Shown here piece after piece: positions 43,178 to 51,819 of a stretch of DNA of 64,000 bases. Location of the stretch: the NCBI GenBank assembly GCA_963634745.1, contig CAVHCX010000016.1, positions 1 through 64,000 on the forward strand, given 5' to 3'. Positions within the stretch are counted from its first letter, which is position 1. The number at the start of each line of letters is the position of its first letter. The notes beneath the pieces are model-generated. The model saw nothing but the letters and a program-made list of their open reading frames with translations, had not been told where the DNA came from and did no database searches. A program made the translations under genes and the position numbers. This DNA comes from CAKRJP01 sp963634745. Lineage in GTDB: Bacteria; Bacillota; Clostridia; Lachnospirales; Lachnospiraceae.

Positions 43178-44710
43178 TTATGCCATCTCCTTTCTCTTAG
43201 ATCCTGCCATGTAAAGTCCTAATTCTTCCACAGAGACTTTTTTCGGATCGAATTCTCCAACGATTTCTCCTTCATACATAACAAGAATTCTGTCGGATAC
43301 ATTCATAACCTCATCAAGCTCCAAGCTTACTAAAAGTACACCTTTTCCGGCATCTCTGGTCTCTACTAATTTCTTATGGACGGATTCGATGGCTCCTACG
43401 TCCAGACCTCTGGTTGGCTGAACTGCAATAAGGAGCTCCGGATCCTTATCGATCTCGCGGCCGATAATGGCTTTCTGCTGGTTACCTCCGGACATGGATC
43501 TTGCAATGGTAACCGCTCCCTGACCGGACCGGATATCATATTCATCAATCAGCTTGTTGGCATATTCACGGATTTCTTTTCTCTTTAGGAAACCAAACTT
43601 ATTGGTAAATTGAGGTTCAAAATATCTCTGGAGAATACAATTATTTTCCAGGGAATAATCCAATACCAAACCATGCTTGTGACGGTCTTCCGGAATATGA
43701 CTCATACCGGAGATCATACGCTCACGAATAGGGGCATGGGTAATATCTTTACCTGCCAGGGTAACGGTTCCTTCTTTCACAGGCTCCAATCCCGTTAAGC
43801 CATATACAAATTCTGTCTGACCATTTCCGTCAATTCCTGCAATACATACGATCTCTCCGCGTCTTACCTGAAGGGATACCTTATTTACCGCATTATTCTT
43901 ATGCCGTTTAGAAGCTACCGACATATTTTTTATATCCAAAACCACATCCTGCGGCTTGGCTTCCTCTTTTGCAACCACGAAATTAACATCACGGCCTACC
44001 ATCATGGCTGAAAGCTTCTCAGGTGTAGTATCCTTAATATCAACGGTTCCGATATATTTTCCCTTGCGCAGTACGCTGCAGCGGTCTGCCACCTGCATGA
44101 TCTCAGCTAACTTGTGGGTGATAAAGAGAATGCTCTTTCCCTCTGCCGCCAGATTCTTCATAATATGCATAAGCTCCTGGATCTCCTGAGGGGTCAGCAC
44201 TGCGGTAGGCTCATCAAAAATCAGGATTTCGTTATCGCGATAAAGCATCTTTAAAATCTCTGTTCTTTGCTGCATTCCTACGGTAATATCCTCGATAATG
44301 GCATCCGGATCTACAGACAAACCATATTTTTTCGAAAGCTCTACTACTTTTTTTCTAGCCTCATCCTTCTGTAAAAGTCCGCCCTTGGTCGTTTCTCTTC
44401 CAAGAATAATATTATCCAAGACGCTAAAGCACTCTACCAATTTAAAATGCTGATGCACCATTCCGATTCCCAGATCATTGGCATCATTTGGATTGTTAAT
44501 CTCTACTTTCTTTCCGTCCTTGCGAATTTCTCCTTCTTCCGGCTGGTACATTCCGAAAAGGACACTCATCAGGGTGGATTTTCCTGCACCATTTTCTCCG
44601 AGCAGGGCATGGATCTCACCCTTCCTCAGCTGAAGTGTAATATTGTCATTGGCAATGATTCCAGGAAATTTCTTGGTAATTCCAAGCATTTCAACTGCAT
44701 ACTCACTCAT
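43178..44710 (-). CDS. nucleoside ABC transporter ATPase (double NBD, RbsA-like)
   Basis: A 510-residue protein with two fused nucleotide-binding domains. The first is intact: GENGAGKSTLMSVLFGM, ITVGMQQRTEILKML and ILIFDEPTAVLTPQE. The second has a degenerate Walker A (GIDGNGQTEFVYGL) but a good signature (MSGGNQQKAIIGRE) and QPTRGLDVGA, the usual state in sugar and nucleoside importers of this type. It lies downstream of the lipoprotein gene, separated by an intercistronic hairpin. Confidence 0.94.
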   Translation of the reverse strand: MSEYAVEMLGITKKFPGIIANDNITLQLRKGEIHALLGENGAGKSTLMSVLFGMYQPEEGEIRKDGKKVEINNPNDANDLGIGMVHQHFKLVECFSVLDNIILGRETTKGGLLQKDEARKKVVELSKKYGLSVDPDAIIEDITVGMQQRTEILKMLYRDNEILIFDEPTAVLTPQEIQELMHIMKNLAAEGKSILFITHKLAEIMQVADRCSVLRKGKYIGTVDIKDTTPEKLSAMMVGRDVNFVVAKEEAKPQDVVLDIKNMSVASKRHKNNAVNKVSLQVRRGEIVCIAGIDGNGQTEFVYGLTGLEPVKEGTVTLAGKDITHAPIRERMISGMSHIPEDRHKHGLVLDYSLENNCILQRYFEPQFTNKFGFLKRKEIREYANKLIDEYDIRSGQGAVTIARSMSGGNQQKAIIGREIDKDPELLIAVQPTRGLDVGAIESVHKKLVETRDAGKGVLLVSLELDEVMNVSDRILVMYEGEIVGEFDPKKVSVEELGLYMAGSKRKEMA

Positions 44711-44752
44711 TTACGCCATCCTCCTTCTATTCTTTCTGCACATTTAGGGTAT

Positions 44753-44785
44753 AAAAGGGAAGTGTCTAAAAACCACTCCCCTTTC
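44753..44785 (-). terminator. intercistronic hairpin between lipoprotein and ATPase genes
   Basis: AAAAGGGAAGTG (44753-44764) pairs with CCACTCCCCTTTC (44773-44785) with small bulges. The minus strand continues CCCTTTTAT. This probably acts as partial terminator or RNA-end protector, making more binding lipoprotein than membrane parts. Confidence 0.6.
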
Positions 44786-44828
44786 AATTAAACCACTTGG
44801 CTAATACCCCTTCATAGCCAAAACCTTA

Positions 44829-46025
44829 TTATTTAATACTTCCCTGATCATTTACTGTGATAGTAGTCTTTGGCATCTGCGTTGTATCGTTGCTAACTTC
44901 AATCTCGCCATCATACATCTTCTTAACTAAGTCTTTATAGTCATCCTGTGTAAAGCTATCAGACCACTGTGTTGTATCCATTGGAAGCTGTACATAGTTC
45001 TCTTCCGGATCATCCCCTGAAACTAAGCCCAGGTTGTCGATCTTTCCTACATAGTCGCTCCACTCTCCGGCATCAATTGCATCAAGAACTGTATTTACGG
45101 TAGCTGAAAGACCCTTCATAGCTGAAGTTACAGTAATATCCTCACCAATGATTCCAGACTGGTCTGAGTCAACACCGATTACCATTCCGCCTTCTTTTTC
45201 AGCTGCTTCTACTGCGGAAGTGTAGATACCGCCACCGCATGCAAATACAACTTCAACACCTTTTTCTTTATACCAGGTATCCATAGCTGCTGTAATATCA
45301 GCATCACCGTAGAACTGTCCACCTACAACATATTCAACGGTCACTTCATCAGCAATATCAAGTTCCTTAGCCGCCTCATCAGCTCCCTGAACATATCCAT
45401 AACCAAAACGTGTTACAGCCGGTACAGACATTCCGCCAAGGAATCCAAGATGCTTATATCCAAGTTTTACAGCTGCATATCCTGCCATGTATCCGGAAAG
45501 TTCTTCCTGATATGTACAGCAGTATACGTTGTCTGTATTGTAGTAATCGCTTACTTCGTAGTCATCCGGATTATAGGAATATCCTTCTCCGACACCCTTC
45601 TCACAGATATCTCCGGCACTTACGTCCAAAGCTACGAATTTAACATCCGGATAAATCTCAGCCTCATCTACAATTGCTGCTGCAAACATATATCCAGGAA
45701 GTACAACTACGTTAGCACCGTCTGCTACTGCCTGGTCAACAGAAGCATTTCTAGCCTCATCGGAATCGCTTTCCGGCTTGTAGTAGTTAAACTCTACATC
45801 ATTCTTCTCAGCCCATGCCTTACATGTCTCATAAGTTGTCTGGTTAAAGCTCTGGTCTGTAATATCTCCTGAGTCTGTAACCATTGCGATCTGCATGCTG
45901 TCTCCATCACTTGATGAAGAAGCTGTGCTATCACTGCTTGAACTGCTAGAACCGCTTCCTCCACATCCTGCAAGGGATGCTACCATAGCGCCTGCTAATA
46001 ATGCTACTACTACTTTTTTCTTCAT
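44829..46025 (-). CDS. bmpA: BMP family nucleoside-binding lipoprotein
   Basis: The substrate-binding lipoprotein of the nucleoside importer, 398 residues. A type II signal peptide ends in SLAGCGG with lipid Cys at 21, then a Ser-rich linker. The PBP1 fold has MVTDSGDITDQSFNQTTYET, VVVLPGYMFAAAIVDEA and VVFACGGGIYTSAVEAAEKE. BMP/PnrA/NupN homologues bind purine and pyrimidine nucleosides. It is the first gene of the 13-gene operon and is preceded by a 350-base control region. Confidence 0.93.
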   Translation of the reverse strand: MKKKVVVALLAGAMVASLAGCGGSGSSSSSSDSTASSSSDGDSMQIAMVTDSGDITDQSFNQTTYETCKAWAEKNDVEFNYYKPESDSDEARNASVDQAVADGANVVVLPGYMFAAAIVDEAEIYPDVKFVALDVSAGDICEKGVGEGYSYNPDDYEVSDYYNTDNVYCCTYQEELSGYMAGYAAVKLGYKHLGFLGGMSVPAVTRFGYGYVQGADEAAKELDIADEVTVEYVVGGQFYGDADITAAMDTWYKEKGVEVVFACGGGIYTSAVEAAEKEGGMVIGVDSDQSGIIGEDITVTSAMKGLSATVNTVLDAIDAGEWSDYVGKIDNLGLVSGDDPEENYVQLPMDTTQWSDSFTQDDYKDLVKKMYDGEIEVSNDTTQMPKTTITVNDQGSIK

Positions 46026-46070
46026 AATCCGTATTTTCCTCCTTTTTCCTATTTCGGACTCGATAGGTCA

Positions 46071-46110
46071 ATTATGACATAAGTCTTATTTTTAAAAAGG
46101 ACTAATGTCC
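46071..46110 (-). promoter_or_regulatory. candidate Crp/Fnr-dependent promoter of the nucleoside operon (two dyads and -10)
   Basis: A -10-like CATAAT lies at 46071-46076 on the minus strand without a good -35 (CTTTTT). A dyad GGAC-N4-GTCC (46099-46110) is centred about 41 bases upstream of the predicted transcription start (near 46064), the class II activator position. A second dyad, TGAC-N4-GTCT (46075-46086), overlaps the -10 flank. Flanking AAAA/TTTT extends the first dyad to a 20-bp palindrome. The operon encodes its own Crp/Fnr protein, the likely binder. Confidence 0.6.
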
Positions 46111-46202
46111 TTTTCTTCTTCTATCACTATCATTTCGTTGAAAAGCAACAGTTATTCACCTTGTTTTTTGTTTGTTTTGACGGACTTCGTTTATCCAAAA
46201 TA

Positions 46203-46214
46203 AGACTTTTGTCC
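46203..46214. promoter_or_regulatory. upstream RGAC-N4-GTCY dyad of the nucleoside operon
   Basis: AGACTTTTGTCC, read GGAC-AAAA-GTCT on the minus strand with AAAAA upstream and TATTTT downstream. It is 104 bp from the centre of the promoter-proximal dyad, about ten helical turns, which would suit DNA looping or cooperative binding. Confidence 0.55.
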
Positions 46215-46279
46215 TTTTTATAGTAACACATTCAAAAGTTTCTGTCATGGGGCATGCCTTTTTTCTTTTATTCATTCTT

Positions 46280-46296
46280 CTTATGAGACTCATAAG
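46280..46296. promoter_or_regulatory. perfect 17-bp palindrome CTTATGAG-A-CTCATAAG
   Basis: An 8-bp perfect inverted repeat around a single A. It lies between the nucleoside operon control region and the terminator of the antiporter gene. It is unlike the GAC/GTC dyads, so it may bind another regulator. It has no T run and is too short-looped for a hairpin. Confidence 0.4.
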
Positions 46297-46343
46297 TTTC
46301 GTTTCTAGATAAATACAAATTTCTGTGTCAGAGGCCGCCGCAA

Positions 46344-46379
46344 AAATAAAAAAAGTGAACTACGAGCGCGCAGTTCACT
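46344..46379 (-). terminator. terminator of mntP-antiporter operon
   Basis: AGTGAACT (46354-46361) pairs with AGTTCACT (46372-46379), loop of ten GC-rich bases. The minus strand continues TTTTTTTATTTTTG. Confidence 0.85.
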
Positions 46380-46407
46380 GTAAACATTTTACCCAGACAG
46401 TCTTATA

Positions 46408-47397
46408 CTATCTGATGCAAATATAGATCATATAGGCTACATACAAAAGTAGCATGCATATGCCTTCTTTTTTATCAAGCTCCTGTTTGGTCCAGGCGAG
46501 GATCCATACTAGGATGCTAAAGGCAATCAGCACAGCAATATCGATCATATTTTCTGTGATAAAGGCCACCGGACTTGCGGTAGCAGCAATTCCAAGAACC
46601 ATAAGAATGTTAAAAATATTGGACCCGATCACATTTCCCAGTGCCATGTCCACCTCTCCCTTTCTCGCCGCAACTACGGATGTAGCAAGCTCCGGGAGGC
46701 TAGTTCCCATAGCTACAATGGTTAGGCCGATCAAGGTTTGGCTAAGGCCAAAGAAAGAGGCAACGGTACAAGAGCCATCTACGACCCAGTCTCCACCAAG
46801 AGCAATGGCAAGGCCTCCCAAAATAATATAGAGAATACTTTTCCCCATAGGCATGACCTGAATCTCTTCTGCCTCGGAAAGCACCGTAGCATCCTCCGGA
46901 TTAAAATCCGTATGGTCCTTTCTGGATGCCATGGCAGACCGGATCATATAGAGAATAAAGATTGCAAATAAAATAATTAAAATGATTCCATCCGCACGGC
47001 CCAGTCTGCTTCCAATAGCGCCTAAGAGCAAGAGCAAGCCTGCACAGGCAATGGAGATCGGAAAATCCAACTTCAGGGTAGCTTTTTGGACCGCCACAGA
47101 AGTAAAGAGGGTACAGGCTCCAACTACCACCATAAGATTAAAAATATTAGACCCAACCGCATTACTGATGGCCAGGGAATTATTTCCGGTTGCGGAAGCC
47201 GTAATACTGACTGCCGTCTCCGGGAGGCTGGTTCCCATAGCTACAATGGTCATTCCAATGATCAAGGAAGGCACATGGTATCTTTTGGCAATACTACTGC
47301 ATCCTTCCACAAAGGCATCTGCCCCCTTTACCAAAAGGGCAAATCCAATAATCAGAAATACTACCGCAAAAGGTAGGCTTTGAAACAATTTATCCAT
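46408..47397 (-). CDS. CaCA family calcium/sodium-type antiporter
   Basis: A 329-residue membrane protein with ten hydrophobic helices and the two alpha repeats of the cation/Ca2+ exchangers: GMTIVAMGTSLPETAVSITA with AVGSNIFNLMVVVG, and GLTIVAMGTSLPELATSVVA with VIGSNIFNILMVLG. It is YrbG-like. It starts 27 bases after mntP on the same strand with no terminator between, so it should be under the same riboswitch. That suggests export of Mn2+ or balance of Mn2+ and Ca2+, an inference from context. Confidence 0.9.
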   Translation of the reverse strand: MDKLFQSLPFAVVFLIIGFALLVKGADAFVEGCSSIAKRYHVPSLIIGMTIVAMGTSLPETAVSITASATGNNSLAISNAVGSNIFNLMVVVGACTLFTSVAVQKATLKLDFPISIACAGLLLLLGAIGSRLGRADGIILIILFAIFILYMIRSAMASRKDHTDFNPEDATVLSEAEEIQVMPMGKSILYIILGGLAIALGGDWVVDGSCTVASFFGLSQTLIGLTIVAMGTSLPELATSVVAARKGEVDMALGNVIGSNIFNILMVLGIAATASPVAFITENMIDIAVLIAFSILVWILAWTKQELDKKEGICMLLLYVAYMIYICIR

Positions 47398-47424
47398 TTA
47401 TTCTTTCCTCTCTCTTCTATCTTT

Positions 47425-48000
47425 TTAGATTCCCAAATGCTCCAAAAGAATCTTAAGGCCGATACAGACTAAGATCACGCCACCAACTAATTCCGCCTTA
47501 TTTTTATAACGGCTTCCAAAGAGATTTCCCACTACAACACCTACAATGGAGATCACAAAAGTAGTACAGCCGATAATGGAAATGGCCTCCACGATGGGGG
47601 TCTGAAGGAAGGCAAAGGTAATTCCGACTGCCAGGGCGTCAATACTGGTAGCCACTGCCAACATAAGCATGTTCTTGTGGTCTAGTGGCGGATCCATGAC
47701 TTCTGCCACTTCCTCCTGCTTCCATTCTTTGATGGCCTCATAGATCATTTTACCGCCGATATACCCAAGCAGGATAAAGGCGATCCAATGATCGATACTG
47801 GTAATATATTGCTGGAACTGACTTCCAAGAAGCCATCCCAAAAAAGGCATCAGCGCCTGAAAGCCTCCGAAATAGAGTCCTATGATCAGGGTCTGCTTTT
47901 TATTAATGCGCCTCATACTAAGACCCTTACAGACTGCGACTGCAAAGGCATCCATGGACAAGCCTACGCCCAATAAGAATAATTCAAATATAGTAGCCAT
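47425..48000 (-). CDS. mntP: manganese efflux pump MntP
   Basis: A 191-residue membrane protein with six helices that exports excess Mn2+. Family features are LLGVGLSMDAFAVAVCKGLS, with the conserved Asp in helix 1, and AVATSIDALAVGITFAFLQT in helix 4. The start at 48000 matches the family N-terminus (MATIFELFLLG); the longer frame to 48081 would run into the riboswitch terminator. A purine-rich GGAAG region lies upstream. First gene of the pair, behind the riboswitch. Confidence 0.94.
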   Translation of the reverse strand: MATIFELFLLGVGLSMDAFAVAVCKGLSMRRINKKQTLIIGLYFGGFQALMPFLGWLLGSQFQQYITSIDHWIAFILLGYIGGKMIYEAIKEWKQEEVAEVMDPPLDHKNMLMLAVATSIDALAVGITFAFLQTPIVEAISIIGCTTFVISIVGVVVGNLFGSRYKNKAELVGGVILVCIGLKILLEHLGI

Positions 48001-48042
48001 AATTTTTCTTTTCTTCCTTTCTTCCATGAATCTAAGGTCACA

Positions 48043-48090
48043 TAAAAAGACCCACGTATGCCTAGCACTTTTGCTAAACATACATGAGTC
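48043..48090 (-). terminator. riboswitch expression-platform terminator before mntP
   Basis: GACTCATGTATG on the minus strand (48079-48090) pairs with CATACGTGGGTC (48048-48059), followed by TTTTTATG. AGC/GCT inside extends it. It lies between the aptamer and mntP and would block transcription unless metal binding prevents it. Confidence 0.8.
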
Positions 48091-48107
48091 TCATTCTTTA
48101 AGATTTG

Positions 48108-48212
48108 CCAGGTGGATTTCAAAGCCCCTAGATCAGATAATAAAGATCAGGCCGCTTAGTCTCCACCGGTATGTTGACAAACCACATATACATGCGAACT
48201 ACTCCCTCACGG
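48108..48212 (-). ncRNA. yybP-ykoY manganese riboswitch aptamer
   Basis: The minus-strand leader has the GGGAGTAG element (48199-48206), a GTCAACATACCGGTGGAGAC region and the GGGGCTTTGAAATCC loop with CTTTG. These are, from memory, the two conserved ends that dock to hold Mn2+ in yybP-ykoY RNAs. It is followed by a terminator and mntP, the classic target gene. Not folded by computer. Confidence 0.75.
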
Positions 48213-48237
48213 AAATATGAATTTTAAGTTCTTGTAC

Positions 48238-48267
48238 ACTATACTTTAGGCCTCATGGGTTAGTCAA
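48238..48267 (-). promoter_or_regulatory. promoter of the mntP operon
   Basis: On the minus strand TTGACT (48262-48267), 18-bp spacer, TATAGT (48238-48243). It lies about 30 bases before the riboswitch aptamer. Confidence 0.75.
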
Positions 48268-48279
48268 CGGTAATATGCC

Positions 48280-50421
48280 TTAGTTTTTCTCAAAGATTTT
48301 ATCCAGCGTCTGCCCAATCGCTTCCATAGACACCGGCTTAATAATATGTCCGTTCATACCGCAGGCAAAGGCCTTCTGTTTATCCTCCTCAAAAGCATTT
48401 GCCGTCATGGCTACGATAGGAATATTTGCCTTGTGATTGTCATCCAGGGTTCGAATCTCCCTGGTGGCTGTATAGCCATCCATCTTAGGCATCTGGATAT
48501 CCATAAATACCAGGTCATAATAATCGGCCGGTACCTTTCGAAGGGTCTCCACTGCAAGATCTCCGTCATTTACGCAGTCAATTGTCATACCCGTCTCTTC
48601 AAGAATTGCCCTTGCGATTTCCGCATTCAGTTCATTATCCTCCACCAAGAGCACTCTTTTTCCTCTATAATCATAATTTAAAATATCTGTAGTACCGGAT
48701 GCCTCTGTCTTTTCACTTGCCTCTTCTCGGGTAATCTCATCCTTTGGCAGTTTAAAGTTTAGGGTCACTGTAAATATAGAGCCTTTCCCCTCCTCGCTTT
48801 CTACCCGGATGTCTCCACCCATCATAGTTACAATATTCTTGGTAATGGCCATTCCCAGGCCTGTTCCCTGGATTCCTGAGACTGTGACACTATTTTCTCT
48901 CGTAAAGGTCTCAAAGATATGGTCCATAAAGTCCTTGGACATTCCGATGCCGCTATCCTTGACTGTAAATTCATAGCTGGTATAACTGACCCTTTGGCTC
49001 ACTTTTTCCCTGGCACAAATCCAAATATCTCCTCCGGGTCCTGTAAACTTAATGGCATTTCCCACAATATTTAAAAGCACTTGATTTAGGCGAAGCTTAT
49101 CCGTGATCACATTCTCATGCTTCATGTCCTGACTTGTGATATGTAAATGCAAGTTCTTTTCAGCCACCATTCCCTGGGTCATGGCTCTTAAATCATCGAA
49201 AATATCCGGAAGATGTAAAAGATTTTCCTCTAATTTCACAGACCCACTTTCAATGCGGCTCATATCCAAAATATCATTAATAAGACTCAAAAGATGGGCA
49301 CCGGAAGTACTGATCTTAGCCAGATAATCCTTGACCAGGTCTGTATCATCGATATGGGCCTGGGCCAGGGCTGTAAATCCCATAATGGCATTCATGGGCG
49401 TACGAATATCGTGGGACATATTACTTAAAAAGGTAGATTTTGCCTTACTCGCCTGCCTGGAAGCTGCAAGCGCCTGGGCCAGGCACTCTTTTTGTTCAAA
49501 CTCTTTGATTTTTTCCTCTGTACAGTCATGGGCTACATAAAGGACTTCCTTAGCCCTTCCAGCCACATCTCTTCGTTTCACAATAAAGCGAGCCTTCATC
49601 CACTGTCCCGCGGGATTTTTATATTCGGTTTCTATGGTATTTGTATTTTGAAGTCGGTCAGCCAGAGTATTAATATCTAAAAACTCGTCCATAAAGGGCC
49701 GCATATCTTGAGCCATAAAGGCCTTCAAAACCTCTGCCTTGACATCATCAAAATTCCCCTCTCTGCCGGCAATCGGCAGCATGGAGTCCACAGTGGTCAA
49801 AACTTCGTAATGATGACTGTCAAGATCCGCCCTAAAAATGGTAGAGTAAATGGTCGACAAGGACGTAATCACCTCTGCATGCTCACGCGCTTCCTTCAAG
49901 CGTTTTTCTTGCTGCTCTAATAATTCCCGGTCCTTTTTCTTTTGCCTGCGAACATCCTCATCTACGTCATAGTGGTATCCCCGATATATGATGCCGCCTT
50001 CCACCGCTCTTCCGACTCCACCACAGCGCACATATCTCGGCCCTAAAACCGGATGGTTCCAAATATAGGTATTCTCATCCCGCTCTCCCTCTGTCATTTT
50101 TCCCAGGGAAGCCTGGACAGTGTCCATGGCTTCCGGCGTAATATTTGAAAACCAGACCTTGTAAATTTCTTCCGGTGTAAGCTCTTGTCCTTCAAGTCCT
50201 AGGAGTTTTAACATTAAGTCATCCGCTTCCATCTTGGGGTCCTGGCCATCCAACAGATATATTTTCCATGTCCCCATCTCAGAGGAGGCAATAATGTCCT
50301 TCATTTCCTCCAGCTTCTGATAACTCTTTAGAAGAAGCGCATCATGACCTTCCTCTTTATCACAGCGATGCGTTCTTTTTTTCATAAATTCATTGTTCTC
50401 ATTGGATATATTGTTTTGCAT
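48280..50421 (-). CDS. hybrid sensor histidine kinase/response regulator
   Basis: A 713-residue cytoplasmic-looking hybrid kinase with no clear membrane helix. Two PAS-like regions (about 40-180 and 190-310) precede a HisKA dimerisation domain with phospho-His in FLSNMSHDIRTPMNAIMGF. The HATPase domain follows (LNQVLLNIVGNAIKFTGPGG, DSGIGMS, GIQGTGLGMAITK). A C-terminal receiver domain has VLLVEDNELNAE, phospho-Asp in LVFMDIQMPKMDGYT and the Lys in HIIKPVSM. No output DNA-binding domain is present, so it signals through phosphotransfer or a separate regulator. The stimulus is unknown and no partner gene is adjacent. Confidence 0.93.
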   Translation of the reverse strand: MQNNISNENNEFMKKRTHRCDKEEGHDALLLKSYQKLEEMKDIIASSEMGTWKIYLLDGQDPKMEADDLMLKLLGLEGQELTPEEIYKVWFSNITPEAMDTVQASLGKMTEGERDENTYIWNHPVLGPRYVRCGGVGRAVEGGIIYRGYHYDVDEDVRRQKKKDRELLEQQEKRLKEAREHAEVITSLSTIYSTIFRADLDSHHYEVLTTVDSMLPIAGREGNFDDVKAEVLKAFMAQDMRPFMDEFLDINTLADRLQNTNTIETEYKNPAGQWMKARFIVKRRDVAGRAKEVLYVAHDCTEEKIKEFEQKECLAQALAASRQASKAKSTFLSNMSHDIRTPMNAIMGFTALAQAHIDDTDLVKDYLAKISTSGAHLLSLINDILDMSRIESGSVKLEENLLHLPDIFDDLRAMTQGMVAEKNLHLHITSQDMKHENVITDKLRLNQVLLNIVGNAIKFTGPGGDIWICAREKVSQRVSYTSYEFTVKDSGIGMSKDFMDHIFETFTRENSVTVSGIQGTGLGMAITKNIVTMMGGDIRVESEEGKGSIFTVTLNFKLPKDEITREEASEKTEASGTTDILNYDYRGKRVLLVEDNELNAEIARAILEETGMTIDCVNDGDLAVETLRKVPADYYDLVFMDIQMPKMDGYTATREIRTLDDNHKANIPIVAMTANAFEEDKQKAFACGMNGHIIKPVSMEAIGQTLDKIFEKN

Positions 50422-50613
50422 ATGATTACCCTTCTATACCCTTTCCCCTATTTTTTAAAAGAACACAAATTTCATTTTTTTCGGATACAATTCTATATAA
50501 AGTATATCAAATTTCTCCATGATTTGGTACAGTTGTTTTTCATCACTTGATGAATTGAGCTTATTAATAGAAAAAAGCAGGAGATTTCGCTTAAACTTGT
50601 ACATATCTGATTT

Positions 50614-51789
50614 TCACTTACTCAAGAGGCACACAGTCTCTGTATGGTCGCACCAGCAAAACATATCTACCGGCTGTATCTTCTTTGTCTCATACCCTTT
50701 TTTCTTAAAATACTTCAAATCTCTGGCTAATGTTTGGGGATTACAGGAGATATAGACCACCCTTTTTGGAGCTAGCTTTGCTACGGAGTCTATGAAGGCA
50801 TGGTCGCTTCCAGCTCTTGGAGGGTCCATAAATACCAGGTCAACCTCCTGCTTTTTCTCCGCCATCTGCACCATGACTTTTCCCGCATCTCCCAAAATAT
50901 ATTCTGCATTTTTATAATGATTTTCTTTGGCATTGATCCTGGCGTCTTTTACTGCATCCGGGTTTAATTCGATCCCTATGACCTTCCTTGCTTTTTTTGC
51001 TGCTGCCAGTCCAATGGTTCCGATTCCGCAATAGGCATCTATGATGGTCTCCTTGCCTGTAAGCTGCGCAAAGTTTATAGCTGTCTTATATAAGACCTCT
51101 GTCTGTTTTGGATTTACCTGGTAAAAGGACTTGGGGGAAATGCGAAATGTAGAGCCGCATAATTGGTCCTTGATAAAACCGGGACCGTAAAGGACCTGCT
51201 GCCGGTCTCCCAAAATCATGCTGGTATGCTTATTATTTATATTCATCACAATGGAAGTAATCTCCGGATGGGCCTTCCTTAAGGCTTTCACAAAATTATT
51301 TTTTGAGGGCATGATAGGGGAACTAAGAACCAGGACTACCAGGATCTCCCCGCTAGAAAAGCCTCTTCGCACCAGTGCGTGACGGAAAAGTCCATAGCCT
51401 GTATCCTCGTTATAGGTTTTGATCTTAAAGGATTTTAAGAGGTCCCGAATGCTTCTTATAATCTCCTGGGATTTTTCATCTTCAATGAGGCAGTCTTCTA
51501 CAGCTACTACCCGGTGGGAGCCTGCCTCATAGGTACCGCAGATTACATTGCCCTTGCGGTCCCTGTGAAATACTGCATGCACTTTATTCCTATAATGATA
51601 AGGGTCCTCCATGCCAAGAATAGGCTCCACCCTGCCAAATTCCTTTAAAAGATCCTGAACCTGTCTCTGCTTGATCCTAAGCTGCTCCTTATAGCTTTTG
51701 GAAAGATACTGACAGCCCCCGCATTTCTTATTTACGGGACATGTCTTGGTAGTTTGCTTTGTTTGCCTTGTTTCCTTTTTATTTTCCAT
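50614..51789 (-). CDS. rlmD: 23S rRNA (uracil-C5)-methyltransferase RumA/RlmD family
   Basis: A SAM-dependent methyltransferase that makes 5-methyluridine in 23S rRNA. The 391-residue protein lacks the usual N-terminal TRAM domain but has the 4Fe-4S cysteines (CPVNKKCGGCQYL), the SAM fold (IDAYCGIGTIGLAAAKKA) and the catalytic regions DPPRAGSDHAF and VVYISCNPQTLARDL with the nucleophile Cys. The exact uridine (747 or 1939) is not decided by sequence alone, so the symbol is provisional. It follows the rsmH-like gene on the same strand. Confidence 0.9.
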   Translation of the reverse strand: MENKKETRQTKQTTKTCPVNKKCGGCQYLSKSYKEQLRIKQRQVQDLLKEFGRVEPILGMEDPYHYRNKVHAVFHRDRKGNVICGTYEAGSHRVVAVEDCLIEDEKSQEIIRSIRDLLKSFKIKTYNEDTGYGLFRHALVRRGFSSGEILVVLVLSSPIMPSKNNFVKALRKAHPEITSIVMNINNKHTSMILGDRQQVLYGPGFIKDQLCGSTFRISPKSFYQVNPKQTEVLYKTAINFAQLTGKETIIDAYCGIGTIGLAAAKKARKVIGIELNPDAVKDARINAKENHYKNAEYILGDAGKVMVQMAEKKQEVDLVFMDPPRAGSDHAFIDSVAKLAPKRVVYISCNPQTLARDLKYFKKKGYETKKIQPVDMFCWCDHTETVCLLSK

Positions 51790-51819
51790 ATCTTTTTTCT
51801 TTCTGTCTTCTTAGATCTT

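Noticed and set aside
43178..44710. Degenerate second Walker A in the nucleoside ATPase, considered as a mutation
   Set aside because: Double-NBD importers of the RbsA type normally have one degenerate site.
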